Shown here: positions 12,594 to 23,547 of the stretch, in pieces
How the letters are laid out: every line of letters starts with the position of its first letter
Numbering within the stretch: the first letter of the stretch is position 1
Assembly: GCA_027625915.1 (NCBI GenBank)
Contig: JANTQA010000012.1
Span: 4,858,501-4,922,500, forward strand
Length of the DNA stretch: 64,000 nucleotides
Direction of reading: 5' to 3'
Source: Anaeramoeba flamelloides
Lineage: Eukaryota > Metamonada > Anaeramoebidae
Notes under the pieces: generated by a model
The model's database searches: none
What the model saw: the letters and a program-made list of their open reading frames with translations, nothing else
What the model was told of the DNA's origin: nothing
Made by a program: the position numbers and the translations under genes

Positions 12594-13579
12594 GTCAATA
12601 GTATCATTTTTCATTAAAAATAATACTTTTTCGATTAACCAAAATCAGAACCCAAACTAAACTAAACATAATTTGTTTTAATCTTGTTACACTTTAGATC
12701 CTTTATTTTAACTGGATTTTCTTCAAAAAAACAAAAAAAAAAAAACTTACTTTGACCACAAAATAGATTTCAAACTTTTGTTGAAAACAGGCACTAAATC
12801 AAAATTTACAATTTAGTTTTTTTCTTCAAAAATTGTTTGGAGGGAAAAAAAAAAAAAAAAAAAAAAAAAAACCAACCTTTAATACTTGAGAACAGACAAC
12901 TTTCTTTCTTTTTCTTTCTTTCCTTATTATTTTTTTATTTTGTTTTATTTTATTTTTTTGGTCAAGTATACAAATTGAAAGAAATTGGCATTTTTAATAA
13001 ACGATCTATAATAACTTTGTTTGAGGATATTACCAATGTATCCTAAAAATGAAAAGGCACTATTTTTAAACAATTCAGATTTTACAAAAAATTTATTTTG
13101 TCTTGCAACAAAAGATTGTTTACCTCAAGGTTTTTTGAATCTAAACACCCAATAACAAAAGATAAAAAAAAAATTTTTTTTGAATTAATGTAATTATTAA
13201 TTTTTTAAAAGATAGTACAGCAAAATTTGAAAACAATGAATCATTTAGTTCATCAACAGAAAAGATTTTTAAATCAACTAACCTATTTAATTTGCTTTTT
13301 TTTATACAATTTGATTTAATTGTAATAAATTCAAAAAAACAAATTATTTGGGTAACAAATTAATCCTTTATCATTTTATCAATTGAAAATCGAGATTTTT
13401 TTGTTAAAATAAGCTATATAATTAAATATATAGTGTTGAAAAAAATACTGGGCATAAAAATAAACCATTACATGGTTTTTAATTAATAATATTAGTGTAA
13501 TTGCTGAATAATTTCTTTTATTTTAAATCAATTTCTTTCTTATTAAAGATCTAACTTTTTAAAAATTTTAACTATACAC
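12594..13579. other. 3' flank of uS9 and spacer
   Basis: A 24-A run lies near 12845-12870. A short block at about 13450-13520 is a direct, diverged copy of about 14560-14620 within the adjacent inverted repeat. No gene is seen. Confidence 0.5.
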
Positions 13580-14895
13580 ATTTTCGAAAGATGATTAATC
13601 AAATGAAACTTGTTCAAAAATAGTATTACAATCAATCAAAAATACAAGTATAAAAACATAATTTTCCAATTTCATCGCAAACCTCAATTAAAAATTTATT
13701 TTTTTTTCAAAAGAGGTAGATCTACTTTGGATTATCAAACAATTAAATGGGTATTATATAGAAACCCCCTTAAGAGGGACTTTATGCAGGTTTTTTTACT
13801 GGGTTAACGAGAAATTTGTAAAGTTTTAAAACGGATATTATTTGAAAAAAAAGAAAATGTTTACAATTAGACACCAATTTTCTTAATATTAAAAATTCAA
13901 AATCATTTAAAGGATTATTGTCATTTCAGTTTTTTTTTCAATATTATATAACAAGAATATAAGCCTAGTGTTATTTTGGTGAATTTTGACAAACCATATT
14001 TTTGTAAAAACAATTAAATAATAAATTTAAATTTCCTTTTTTTGAGATAAATTAGTCGAATTTCTCTTTTTCTTCCCATTATTATGAAAATTTCGAGTTG
14101 AAAAAAGTTTCAAATTTTAATTAAATTATTCTTTTGAAAATTATTTGAACTTTTAGATGTTTAATTTTTCATTTTTCTTTCGCAGAAGACAATATAGTCA
14201 CATACTGAACAATAAATTAATATCTTTTTTTCCTAAGTGCCAATATTAATAAAAAATTATTATTTCAATTGTTTTTTGTTTTCATTCCTTTTCTAAATAT
14301 AAAAATTTATTGTTAAATAATATCTATAATAGATTACTTTTAATCTATTTAAAATATACAGAACGTATAAGATTATTACACCAAAGTTTCCCGCTTATAA
14401 TGGGCGAATAGGATGTATTTAAAGTGTTTGAAAGGATAATCGAAGAAAAAATTTATCTAAGGAAATTTTAAAATTGAAAACATTTTTTCACATATTCAAC
14501 TTTTTTTTATTAGATTTTTTTACTTTTTTTGAAACTCTACAGGCAGGGAAAAAATATCCGACATGAAAAATATCCCATGGAGAGATTCTTAATTGTTAAT
14601 ATTAGTAAAATTGTTGTCTAATTGAAAATCAAATCATTTTTATAACGAACCAAAATTTTAATGAAACAAATAAACTTACCCAAATTTCAAAAATATGGGG
14701 TTCCTCTTGGATACTCATTTAATTGTTTAATAACCTAAAGTAGATCTACTTTTTTTTTGATAAATAATCCAGTTTTATAGAAGTTTGCTAGAGTTAGGGA
14801 AATGATAATTTTTATACCCTTTTTTTTTTTTTTTTTTTTTGATTAATTGAATTGTGTTTTGAACAAGTTTAATTTCATTAATCATCATTCTAATA
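13580..14895. repeat. 1.3-kb inverted repeat with ~320-bp arms
   Basis: The left arm at about 13580-13910 is matched in reverse complement by about 14570-14895. Landmarks are GATGATTAATCAAATGAAAC against TTTCATTAATCATCAT, GTAGATCTACTTTGGATTAT against AACCTAAAGTAGATCTAC, and CAATTAGACACCAATTTT against its inverse. The loop is about 660 bp. The arms are diverged, with no coding frame and no clear target duplication. Confidence 0.65.
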
Positions 14896-15370
14896 AGTGG
14901 ACGAGTTATAATTTTAAAAGTTTGATTCCAATAAAAAAATATAATTTTTTATCATTCAGAATTAAATAACAATTTTTCTACTATTCACAATTAAAAATCT
15001 CTTACCAGATTTTTTTTCTTTTCAAGTATTTTCTTCACGACTATATTTCAGTTTCAAATTATTATTTTATTTCAAGATTCCAAGTCGTTGGGAAAAAAAT
15101 GTTATTTTGATGTTATTAAAACAGTCAAATTATTCTAGAAATAAAAAGTATTGATGTCTTTTGAAATTTTTTTTGATCTTCAATTGAAGATCAAAATGAA
15201 CATTGTGTTTTTCTCAAAACATCCCTAATAATATGAATTTTTCATTTTCAAAGTAAATATATTGATTTTTTAGTTTTTTTCCATATTGATATCTACTCTT
15301 CTTTTATGCGCTTATTCTACTTATTTCTTATTAATTCTTCAAAGGTCAATTATAAAAATTATTTGATGTT
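14370..15370 (+). repeat. Direct repeat flanking the 1362-residue gene, upstream copy
   Basis: The segments 14370-14500 and 15060-15370 align in order with 20300-20440 and 20480-20800 downstream of the gene. Shared text includes AATGGGCGAAT, GTTATTTTAATGTTATT-like and GAAGATCAAAATGAACAAATG-like blocks. The upstream copy holds about 500 extra bases between the two segments, including the right arm of the 13.6-14.9 kb inverted repeat. Confidence 0.6.
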
Positions 15371-16173
15371 TGAAAAAAAAAATTGGGCACTTAGTAATAA
15401 GAAAACTTTATATGATTTTGATTTTTTTTAGAACACACATCCATTAATAACAAATCTAGATAGGCATTTATCTCTTAAAGTTAAAAGAAATTCAAAATCG
15501 GTAACAAATGGTTTAATATTTTCCAGTTCATAAATAAACAATAAACTCAGGTTTATCTCTTAGAATTATATTCTACGTTACAACAATACAAGAATACTAC
15601 AATTCATCTAAGTACTTTCAAGACTCTTTTGAACTTTCAGTCTGACAGTCTTCAAGATTTCAGTTACTGATATTCATTCAAATTTTTTCAAATTTCAAAT
15701 AATTGATTAAGCTTTTATAAACCAAAAAAGGGATAAAAATACTGTATAATAAAAAGATAACCTTTTGATTCTTTTTATAATTATTCAAACTTATCCTAAC
15801 GAATATGAATTGTTTACTTTCTATAACATGAAAATGTTTTTATGAAACTACAAAATCCAAAAGGTATGTATTTAAAAGTTTTTCAAAAGTTTGAATTATA
15901 AAAACTTTTATATTGAACGTTTATAGATTTTGATCTTTTTATAACTTTTAAAAATTTGAAATAATTTCAAAAAATCAAAAGTTATTGCGAATTTAAATGG
16001 TGATCATAAAATTTTGTGTTACTCTTATTGTGATGAACAATTGATAAATTGTCTTAAAAACTCTCATTTTTTTTATTTTTTTATACAAAAAGTTTGTTTT
16101 TTCAATTTCAAAAATTCAGTTTTATCAGCACAAAGAAAACCAAGAAAAAGAATAAAAAAAACAAAAAGATCCT
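15371..16173. other. 5' flank of the 1362-residue gene
   Basis: AT-rich with no recognisable exon. The last 35 bases before the ATG are A-rich, a common eukaryotic start context in such genomes. Confidence 0.45.
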
Positions 16174-19100
16174 ATGAATAACAACCCTCTAATAGGAACC
16201 AAAAGGTTTCCTAGTGGGTATACTTGGGGCGTTTCAACAACACCAAACGATATATATTCAAAGGATGTGAATAATAATCCACAAGATATTAAAACCAATT
16301 CCACGAAAAATTCTTCAACAATTCAAGAAAAATATTTTGATCTTTTCAAATCAAAATCACCAAAACGTTCAGAAGGTAATAGCCAACAGTCTGTCTTTTT
16401 CCAGGAAGATTGCAGAAACTTTTATCGAGATTTATTAAATAAGAAACAAAAAAACAAAATTCAAGACAAGAAAAATGAGGGAAATAGCCTTAATAAGAAT
16501 AAAAATGGTGGCAGCGACAAAGACGAAGAAATGGGTGGGCTTATTTCACAAAAACATCCTTTAACCAAGCAAAAGGAAAGAAAAAAAATGTGTTGTGTGT
16601 GCAAGAAGCATCATCTTGAATCACAAATTAAAGTTAATGAGAAAGTTTTAGTTATTTGGAATAATTTAATCGTAGACAAGCCCAAGATCATTCTTTTACC
16701 AATAAAGAATTCAAATCTTTGTTTTCAATGCAAAAAAAAAAAAGAAATGGAATTCAAACATTTTTATTGTTTGATAAATAGGCAAAGGATCTATTTTTCG
16801 ATCCAATATCTTGAAGAAATATTTGACAAATTTCCCCATAATTTCAAGAAGAGTACACCCCATCAGCCCAAATGGGTAACTGAAATTAAAAAAAAAAGTT
16901 ATGTTGTTATGAAAAAAAGACAAAAAAAGCTACTCAAAAAGAAAAACAACAACAACCATACTGAAAATGAAGTCTGTCTTTGTTTTCAAAATAAAAACAC
17001 TCATAGTAAAAAACCTTCTTCTTTCCCTTCAAGCTTTGCATCCCAGACACCACCACCAGTTTTTTTTCATACACACTCTATCAACAATAATAGTTTTATT
17101 AATCAAAATAATATGTTTAATAAAAATTCACAAACTGAAAAACCAAAAAAAAGAACAAAATTGAAATATCAACACAATAATAAAAAACCAGATCCAGATT
17201 CTGAATCTCTTTTTGAACCAAGGGCAAGAATTCAATCAGATCCCCATTCAAATACAGATTCAAATTACGATTTAAGTTCTTTGAAATTAAAATCAGGATC
17301 AAAAAAGGAACTCAATTACAAACAGAAAAAAATCAAAAATAGAAAGAGAAAACAAGAGATGGGAAAAAAAAAAATAAAAGATCAGCTGAAACAAGTATTA
17401 GAAAAAAAGGGGTGTTCGAAAATAAAATTAAAGTCATATGAAAATTCGAAAGTAAAACCAAAATCAAAATCTAATAAAATTCAACATTCAACTACACAAG
17501 GAAATAAAAATAAAAAGATGAAGGCAAACAAAAAATCAATATTATTATCAAAATTCATCTCAAGTTTATATTTAGAATCGGATCTGGGTAACAAGTACAG
17601 TCAATCGGAACCAGAGTACGAATTAAAAAAAAATATTGTTCCAAAAAAAACAGAATTAGGATTAGGATTAAAATCAAAAATAAAATTGAAAAGAAATTCC
17701 AAATACCAACAAAAAATAAAACCAAAACAAATTCAAAAAAAAATAGATCCAATTTTTAAAATTATAGCAAAATCAGAAATGGGAGAAAATTCTCAAGTTA
17801 GATTACAAGAAAATGATGAATTCATAACGAAGTTACAATTTATATTAGATTCACATAAAATATCAAATGACAAGGGGAAAGGAAAAGAAATGGTTAAAGA
17901 AAAAGAAAAAGATGATGAAGAATTGTATGATGAATTGGAAAAAGAAAATGAAAAAGAAAAAACAAATGATATTTTAAAATATTTTGAAGGTTTTTTCAAA
18001 AATGAAGATATTGAAAGAATAGAAAATAGTCACAAAAACAAAAATGAAAGTATGAAAGAAAACAAAAAGAAAAGCAAAAAAGAAGATGAAAAAATAAATG
18101 AAAAATCTCAAATGAATTTTGAATTAGAATCAAATTTAGAGCCAGAATCAGAATCAGAATCGGAATCGGAATCAGAATCAGAATCAGAAATCATTACCAA
18201 TCCATATTTCGATTCTAAAAATCAAGTAAAATCTGACTCTGATTTTGATTTTAAAGTAAATAAAACAAAAATCGAAAATGAAGAACAAGAACAAAAAACA
18301 AAAATTGCTCCAAAAAAAGTTGAAACAAATTTTGAATTAAAATTTAATAAAATACAAACTCTCTCTGAAAATAATAAAAAACAAATCCCAACACAACAAA
18401 TTTATAAAAAAACAAAACAATATTTGGAATTGATATCTGAATCTGAAATTGAATCTGAAATTGAATCAGATCCAAAATCAAATTTTAAATCAAAGTTTAA
18501 AGATCAACCAAAAAATCAAAGGTTTAAAAAAAATGAAATGATCGTGATTGAAAAAAAAAATCAAAAAAAAAAAGAAAATAAAAATACAAACGAAAATGAA
18601 AATAAAAAAGAAAACAAAAAAGAACACAAAAAGGAAAACAAAAAGGAAAACAAAAGAGAAAACAAAAAGGAAAACAAAAGAGAAAATAAAAGGAAAAACA
18701 AAAAGGAAAACAAAAATCAAAGTATGAAAGAAAAAAAAAAGAAAAGCAAAAAAGAAGATGAAAAAATAAATGAAAAATCTCAAATGGGCTTTGAATTAGA
18801 ATTAAATTTAGAAATCGATTCAAACAGTGAATCCGAATCCGAACACACATCAAAGGATAAAAATGAAACAATAACCCCTAGGTATTTTGATTCTCAAAAC
18901 CAATTAAATTCGGATTTAGATTCAAGAACTGATTTTAAACAGGGTAAATTGGAATTAAAACAGCAAGCCAAAACGCAAAAAAAAGATATTATTCCAAAAA
19001 AAAATCAATCAGATCCAGAATCAAAATTGAATAGGAAATCTTTTTCAAATAAAAAATATATAAACCAAAAGCAAAAGCAAAAACAAAAAGTTAATTCAAA

Positions 19101-20262
19101 AACAAACACCAATTCACAAAACAAACCTCAAATGTTAACAAATTTAAGTTATAATACAACATTTAAATTAAATTCTAAATATAGACATTTTGTGGATGAA
19201 AAACCAAAATCCACCATAACGAAAAATATCACAATTAACCAAAACAAGAGAAAAAAAAATTTAAAATTTGTTGAAGAAAATAAAAAAACCAATAATAATT
19301 TCAAGATAACTGATAAGTATTTAACTCTAGAAGGAAGGAGAGAACCTACATTTTTAATTATAAATAATACTTATGCTAATGATAGTTATGATGATAATAT
19401 AAACGAATCAAACAATGGTGATAAAAGCCAACGAGTAAATAAAATCAAAGACAAAACATTAAAATTTCAATTCCCAACAAGAGACCATACAATAAATAAT
19501 ATAAAGAGTTTTCAAAATAATAAGAATAATGGATCTAATCAAATAATGGAATTTACAAAAAATCAAAATAATCAGAAAAAATTCCCCCAAAATAAGACCT
19601 TTTTGATTGATAACAAACAAAACAAATCTAAAATAAAAAAAATAAAAAAAAATCATAAGGCAGATGAAAAAATAAAGAATAAAGGAAATTTTGGAAATAA
19701 ACAGCTAGATAATATTTTTTTAGTGAACCCAAATTGCAGTTATATAAAATTAATGAAAAGACGATTTGGAGAAGATTATTTTAATAATTCACTCAAATCA
19801 AATCTAGATAATTATAATCAAGAGAACGAATATTATTTCCCAATTATACATAATTACAAATCAAAAAAGTTAAAAAAGAAACAACAAAATAAAAATAAGA
19901 ACAATAATATTACGAATGGGGAAATTAATCAAGAATTTGAAGAGGTATTTAAATTTTCAAAATATCATGATAATGGCGATGAAGAAAGGTTGGAAAGGAA
20001 AAGGAAAAAGGAAAAAAGGAAAAAGGAAAAAAAGAAAAGAAAAAAAAAAAGAAAAAAGAAAAGAAAAAAAAGAAAAAGAATTAATAATAGAAATCATAAT
20101 AAAAAACATGGAACTTTTCCAATTAAAGCAAATTTACTTGGGGTAAATACTGGATGGAGTGGTAGCAAGTACAACAATAATTATCAAACAACACAAAATC
20201 CATATGATGATCGACATTATTATAATAATTATATATTTGAAAAAAATGAAAATTTATTTTAA
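16174..20262 (+). CDS. 1362-residue basic Ser/Glu/Lys-rich protein, function unknown
   Basis: A single open frame of 1362 residues without introns, unlike most neighbours. I do not recognise the family. Residues 1-135 are polar. Residues 139-200 hold paired cysteines (CCVCKKHH near 140, CFQC at 183-186, a further Cys near 199) that could form a small zinc-binding knuckle. The rest is Asn/Lys/Ser/Glu-rich. It contains an imperfect internal repeat of about 224 residues: KKSKKEDEKINEKSQM occurs twice exactly 672 bases apart, and a third weaker unit lies upstream. Glu-Ser tracts follow each unit, and a Lys-Asn/Glu run (18560-18720) precedes the second. Near residues 1275-1310 is a 35-residue Arg/Lys run that would serve as a nuclear or nucleolar signal. 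A nuclear scaffold or chromatin-linked protein is a guess. It lies between two related direct repeats. Confidence 0.7.
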   Translation: MNNNPLIGTKRFPSGYTWGVSTTPNDIYSKDVNNNPQDIKTNSTKNSSTIQEKYFDLFKSKSPKRSEGNSQQSVFFQEDCRNFYRDLLNKKQKNKIQDKKNEGNSLNKNKNGGSDKDEEMGGLISQKHPLTKQKERKKMCCVCKKHHLESQIKVNEKVLVIWNNLIVDKPKIILLPIKNSNLCFQCKKKKEMEFKHFYCLINRQRIYFSIQYLEEIFDKFPHNFKKSTPHQPKWVTEIKKKSYVVMKKRQKKLLKKKNNNNHTENEVCLCFQNKNTHSKKPSSFPSSFASQTPPPVFFHTHSINNNSFINQNNMFNKNSQTEKPKKRTKLKYQHNNKKPDPDSESLFEPRARIQSDPHSNTDSNYDLSSLKLKSGSKKELNYKQKKIKNRKRKQEMGKKKIKDQLKQVLEKKGCSKIKLKSYENSKVKPKSKSNKIQHSTTQGNKNKKMKANKKSILLSKFISSLYLESDLGNKYSQSEPEYELKKNIVPKKTELGLGLKSKIKLKRNSKYQQKIKPKQIQKKIDPIFKIIAKSEMGENSQVRLQENDEFITKLQFILDSHKISNDKGKGKEMVKEKEKDDEELYDELEKENEKEKTNDILKYFEGFFKNEDIERIENSHKNKNESMKENKKKSKKEDEKINEKSQMNFELESNLEPESESESESESESESEIITNPYFDSKNQVKSDSDFDFKVNKTKIENEEQEQKTKIAPKKVETNFELKFNKIQTLSENNKKQIPTQQIYKKTKQYLELISESEIESEIESDPKSNFKSKFKDQPKNQRFKKNEMIVIEKKNQKKKENKNTNENENKKENKKEHKKENKKENKRENKKENKRENKRKNKKENKNQSMKEKKKKSKKEDEKINEKSQMGFELELNLEIDSNSESESEHTSKDKNETITPRYFDSQNQLNSDLDSRTDFKQGKLELKQQAKTQKKDIIPKKNQSDPESKLNRKSFSNKKYINQKQKQKQKVNSKTNTNSQNKPQMLTNLSYNTTFKLNSKYRHFVDEKPKSTITKNITINQNKRKKNLKFVEENKKTNNNFKITDKYLTLEGRREPTFLIINNTYANDSYDDNINESNNGDKSQRVNKIKDKTLKFQFPTRDHTINNIKSFQNNKNNGSNQIMEFTKNQNNQKKFPQNKTFLIDNKQNKSKIKKIKKNHKADEKIKNKGNFGNKQLDNIFLVNPNCSYIKLMKRRFGEDYFNNSLKSNLDNYNQENEYYFPIIHNYKSKKLKKKQQNKNKNNNITNGEINQEFEEVFKFSKYHDNGDEERLERKRKKEKRKKEKKKRKKKRKKKRKKRKRINNRNHNKKHGTFPIKANLLGVNTGWSGSKYNNNYQTTQNPYDDRHYYNNYIFEKNENLF

Positions 20263-20299
20263 TATTTCAAATACAAATCAATTCAGATTTATATATATT

Positions 20300-20800
20300 C
20301 ATAAATATTTTCCAGGGCAAAGTTTACCGGTTTTAAATGGGCGAATTACATATGTTTAAAGGGTTTGAATGAATATTAAAAGAAAAAATTTAATTTTGGA
20401 TATTTCAAAATTGAAATCATTTTTTTATTTTTTTTTCAATTTTCCAATTTTTTTTTTTTGATATGTAATGGTTTTCCAATTGTTTTTATTGCAAGGTATT
20501 AGTGGCAATTGAAAAAACGTGTTATTTTAATGTTATTGGAAAATAGTTAAAATAATTGTAGAAAAATAATATTTATTTCTATTAGGATTTTCATTGTATT
20601 AAATTGAAGATCAAAATGAACAAATGTTGTTTTTTTTTCGAAAGTTAACTAGGAATTGTAGTTATTCAATTTTTAAGAAAATCTATAGATTTTTTTTATT
20701 GATATTTTATACATATACCAGCCATTTGTTGGTTTCCCCTTTCTACTTATTTCGTTATTGTTTTTCATAGGTCAGTTATTAAAATAAATGGAATTTGTAA
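20300..20800 (+). repeat. Direct repeat flanking the 1362-residue gene, downstream copy
   Basis: It begins about 40 bases after the stop codon and matches two segments of 14370-15370 in order, without the roughly 500-base interior of the upstream copy. It is the simpler, probably ancestral arrangement. Confidence 0.6.
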
Positions 20801-21322
20801 TTTTTTTTGAGCAACTTTGGAAGAAACAAAAGTTAAAAGAATATGAGATTTTTGGAAAAAAATAAGGTTTAAAAAAATCAAAGTATTTGATTTTTAGAGA
20901 AATGAGAATATATCAATGGTAAATTTTCCAACTTACAATATGACGGCCCTGGGTAAGATAGCTGCAAAAGATATTATTTTTGATTATTTATCATTTTCTC
21001 AAAAAAAAAAAAAAAAAAAAACACCCAAGTCATATATTTAACTTAAAAGGCGGGTTTGTGTTTAATATAACATCTAATTCTTTCAAAGAAATTGCACTAC
21101 CAATTTGAATTGTTTTGGCTATTATAAAATAAAACCTGGATGGAATTGGAACAAAATCAATATCAATTTATGACACAGACAAGATTCTTGATCTAATTGG
21201 GAAGATTCGCTCTCTTACTTGTTTCAATACTATCTTTTTAATTCAAATTAGTAAATAATATCTTACATGAAAAAATTGCATATAATATTTAATTTTCAAT
21301 TCAAAAGACATTTTTGGTTTTA
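20801..21322. other. AT-rich spacer, no gene seen
   Basis: Contains a 20-A run near 21000 and no exon-like sequence. Confidence 0.45.
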
Positions 21323-21519
21323 CAGCCCATTCTTTTTTTAAGATTTAAACTTTTGACCATAATTTAAGGCACAGAAAAATCTCAAATAAAGTCACAAAAT
21401 TAGGATTCTACTAAAATAATTCGTGAAAAAAAAAAATACCGAATTTTGTGACTTTATTTGAGATTTTTTTGTTTCTTAAATTATTGTCAAATTTTATGTC
21501 TTAAAACTGAAATGGGATG
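21323..21519. mobile_element. Palindromic MITE, diverged copy
   Basis: TA flanks (21321-21322 and 21520-21521) bound a 197-bp palindrome. Its arms carry the family core (ATTTAAGGCACA, AAATCTCAAAT) but altered ends (CAGCCCATTC). This is an older copy of the 1439-1637 family. Confidence 0.65.
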
Positions 21520-21781
21520 TAATAAAATCAATGTTCTCAAAAAAAATGAATTTAATCTTAGAGACGAAATTAAATTCCAACAGGATTAAAAATAAATTTA
21601 AATGAATGATAGTGGAGTTAAACTTATGTACCCCATAAATATATAAACTCTTTTTTCAAACAAAGAGTTACACCCCCCCCGAATCATCAATACTACTGAA
21701 TTTGACTGTTAATAAGATAATTACTTCTTGGTGATTTTTACTTTAATTATTCATTTCGTCATTTTTTGTTTTTTTTTATTT

Positions 21782-21856
21782 ATGGATATTGAACAATTGG
21801 AAAAATTGAAAAACAAGAGAAGAATTAACCAAGTTGGTAATAACCTATCAGTATAA
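21782..21856 (+). other. 24-codon frame, possible exon or relic
   Basis: ATG is followed by a short Lys/Glu-rich frame (MDIEQLEKLKNKRRINQVG) that ends in TAA. Its start resembles the N-terminus of NAC-beta/BTF3 proteins (MxxEKLxKLQ..VR). No following exon with the GGKGT-type block of that family was found within 1 kb. It could be a decayed fragment or chance. Confidence 0.15.
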
Positions 21857-22009
21857 AAACGGAAACAGGTAAAGTTTTATTTAAAAAGAGTTAGATATAC
21901 AAATTCAGAAAAACTATTATTGGATTGGATTTAATTTCTTAGTTCAAAAAAAAAAAAAAAAAAAAAGTACTAAAGTAAGTGAAGTATATGTACAAAAACT
22001 GATGTCTTA

Positions 22010-22375
22010 ATATTATAAGTTTTTTTAACTAAATTTGTCCTTTTTCCAAAAACTATAAAACTTTCACAATGCACCCACGAGGGAGTGGTTTCTTGTCGTA
22101 AAAAACAAGGTATTCAATATCATAAAATTATGTGATTTAATAAACAAATAAAAATGATTGGGATTGTTTTGTTTTTTCATTTCTGAAAATTATTTTCCAT
22201 TTTTGAATTTCTTTTTAATCCAAACATATTTTATCTTTTATTAAAATGAATTTTTTGCTATTAGAAACATCATACTCGTTCTCAAGATACCACTACATTG
22301 TGGGCGCAACTGAAAAGTTTTATAGTTTTTGGAAAAATTACAAATTAAGTTAAAAAAACTCAAAATATTCAGAAA
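22010..22375. repeat. Inverted repeat, ~85-bp arms
   Basis: Left arm about 22012-22095 and right arm about 22290-22375. AACTATAAAACTTT on the left is mirrored by AAAGTTTTATAGTT on the right, together with CCAAAAA/TTTTTGG and GCACCCACGAGGGAGTGG against CCACTACATTGTGGGCGC. It is MITE-like in size, with no target duplication resolved. Confidence 0.6.
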
Positions 22376-22639
22376 TCAAATTTTACACATGTGAGTTATT
22401 TAAAAAACAGAGAACAAAAATGTTTTAAGGGGGTAGATACACAATAAGACAAATAAAATTGTGAGAGGGGAAAGAAAAGATTATTTTATTTTAGTGGCGT
22501 GTGATAATAGATTCTCTAAAAATTATTTTTAAAAATTTATTTCATATTTTTGTTTGAGTAATGCTAAAGAATCAATAAAAAAAACAAAAAAGAATTGATA
22601 AAATTGGTTCGATTTTTATTTTTTTTATAAATTAAATAG

Positions 22640-23060
22640 TTTTTTGTGAGAAGATAATTTTAGGCTTCTTAGAATAAAACTTATAGCTAGTCTGTTGTTT
22701 AAATTTTGATAAAATATAATCATATTCACTTCTCCAATTCTACCAAATCCAACTATTTAAAATCCTAACAAGTAATGTTTTAGGATAATTTTTATTTTTT
22801 GGAATCCTTCTAGCTATTAAAGCCCCATTTGTATTTCCTTTTGTGATTCTCCCAATTGTAATGTTGTTGTTCTTGTTAAACGTTATACATTTATCCAAAA
22901 TGTCACTGATTAAAAAATCTTTCTTATTACTGTTTGTTGTCATGATTAAAAAAATCCAATAATGATGAAAAAATTACAAATGAAAAAATTAAATGCCACA
23001 ATAGAATGTTGAGAGAAGGATAAAAGATAAGTCATTCAACATTCGAAACATTATTTTAAG
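22640..23060 (-). repeat. Dispersed repeat (family R1), copy 1
   Basis: It aligns in reverse complement with about 36060-36500. Shared text includes AGGATTCCATAAAATAATA-like, CTTGTTAGG.TTTTAAATAG and TTGGATTTGGT. This copy keeps an open frame (22740-22943, minus strand), while the other does not. A smaller hairpin (GCCACAATAGAATGTTGAG against CTCAACACTTTATTGTGGC) lies at about 22993-23086. Confidence 0.6.
22740..22943 (-). CDS. 67-codon open frame inside repeat R1
   Basis: The frame encodes a Lys/Asn-rich peptide with a more protein-like core (GRITKGNTNGALIARRIPKN). The homologous stretch of the 36-kb copy is not open. I do not recognise a family. It may be a remnant of a protein once carried by this repeat, an exon, or chance. 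Confidence 0.2.
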   Translation of the reverse strand: MTTNSNKKDFLISDILDKCITFNKNNNITIGRITKGNTNGALIARRIPKNKNYPKTLLVRILNSWIW

Positions 23061-23547
23061 CAATTCAACTCAACACTTTATTGTGGCAATTTCTTTGAGC
23101 CTTTAAAAAAAAAAAATTAAAAAAATCTAATGAATGAAGTACTCTAAATAATAAAAATCAATGAGGTACACAGACAAAGTAAAAAATGTTATTTTCTGAT
23201 CCTCTTCAAAATTGCAAAAAAGTGAAAATTTTTCCTTTACCGTGGCTACTCCCTTAAAAGGTTTCAATAGAACAATTTCTAAACCAAAAGAGAAACAATT
23301 TATGGACACTAATCAAAAAAATTATTGTTTTTACCTTATTCTAAAGATACTGAAGTAACATTTTAAATAAAATATGAAATTATTTGTTGTTATTTGATCA
23401 TACTGAATTTTTATTTATTTTTTTAGTTCATCAGGACAAAACGCCATGAACACAAAATATAAATTCTCTAGTTTTGAAGTTAATTTTTCTTTCAGAAAGA
23501 AAAAAAAAAAAAAAAAGAAAAAAAAAATCGAATAAATTGTTTTTTTC

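Noticed and set aside
18490-18871. Minus-strand Phe-rich open frames of about 97 and 115 codons
   Set aside because: They are antisense shadows of the Lys/Asn/Glu repeats of the 1362-residue protein; the Phe-rich content is the complement of AAA/GAA codons.
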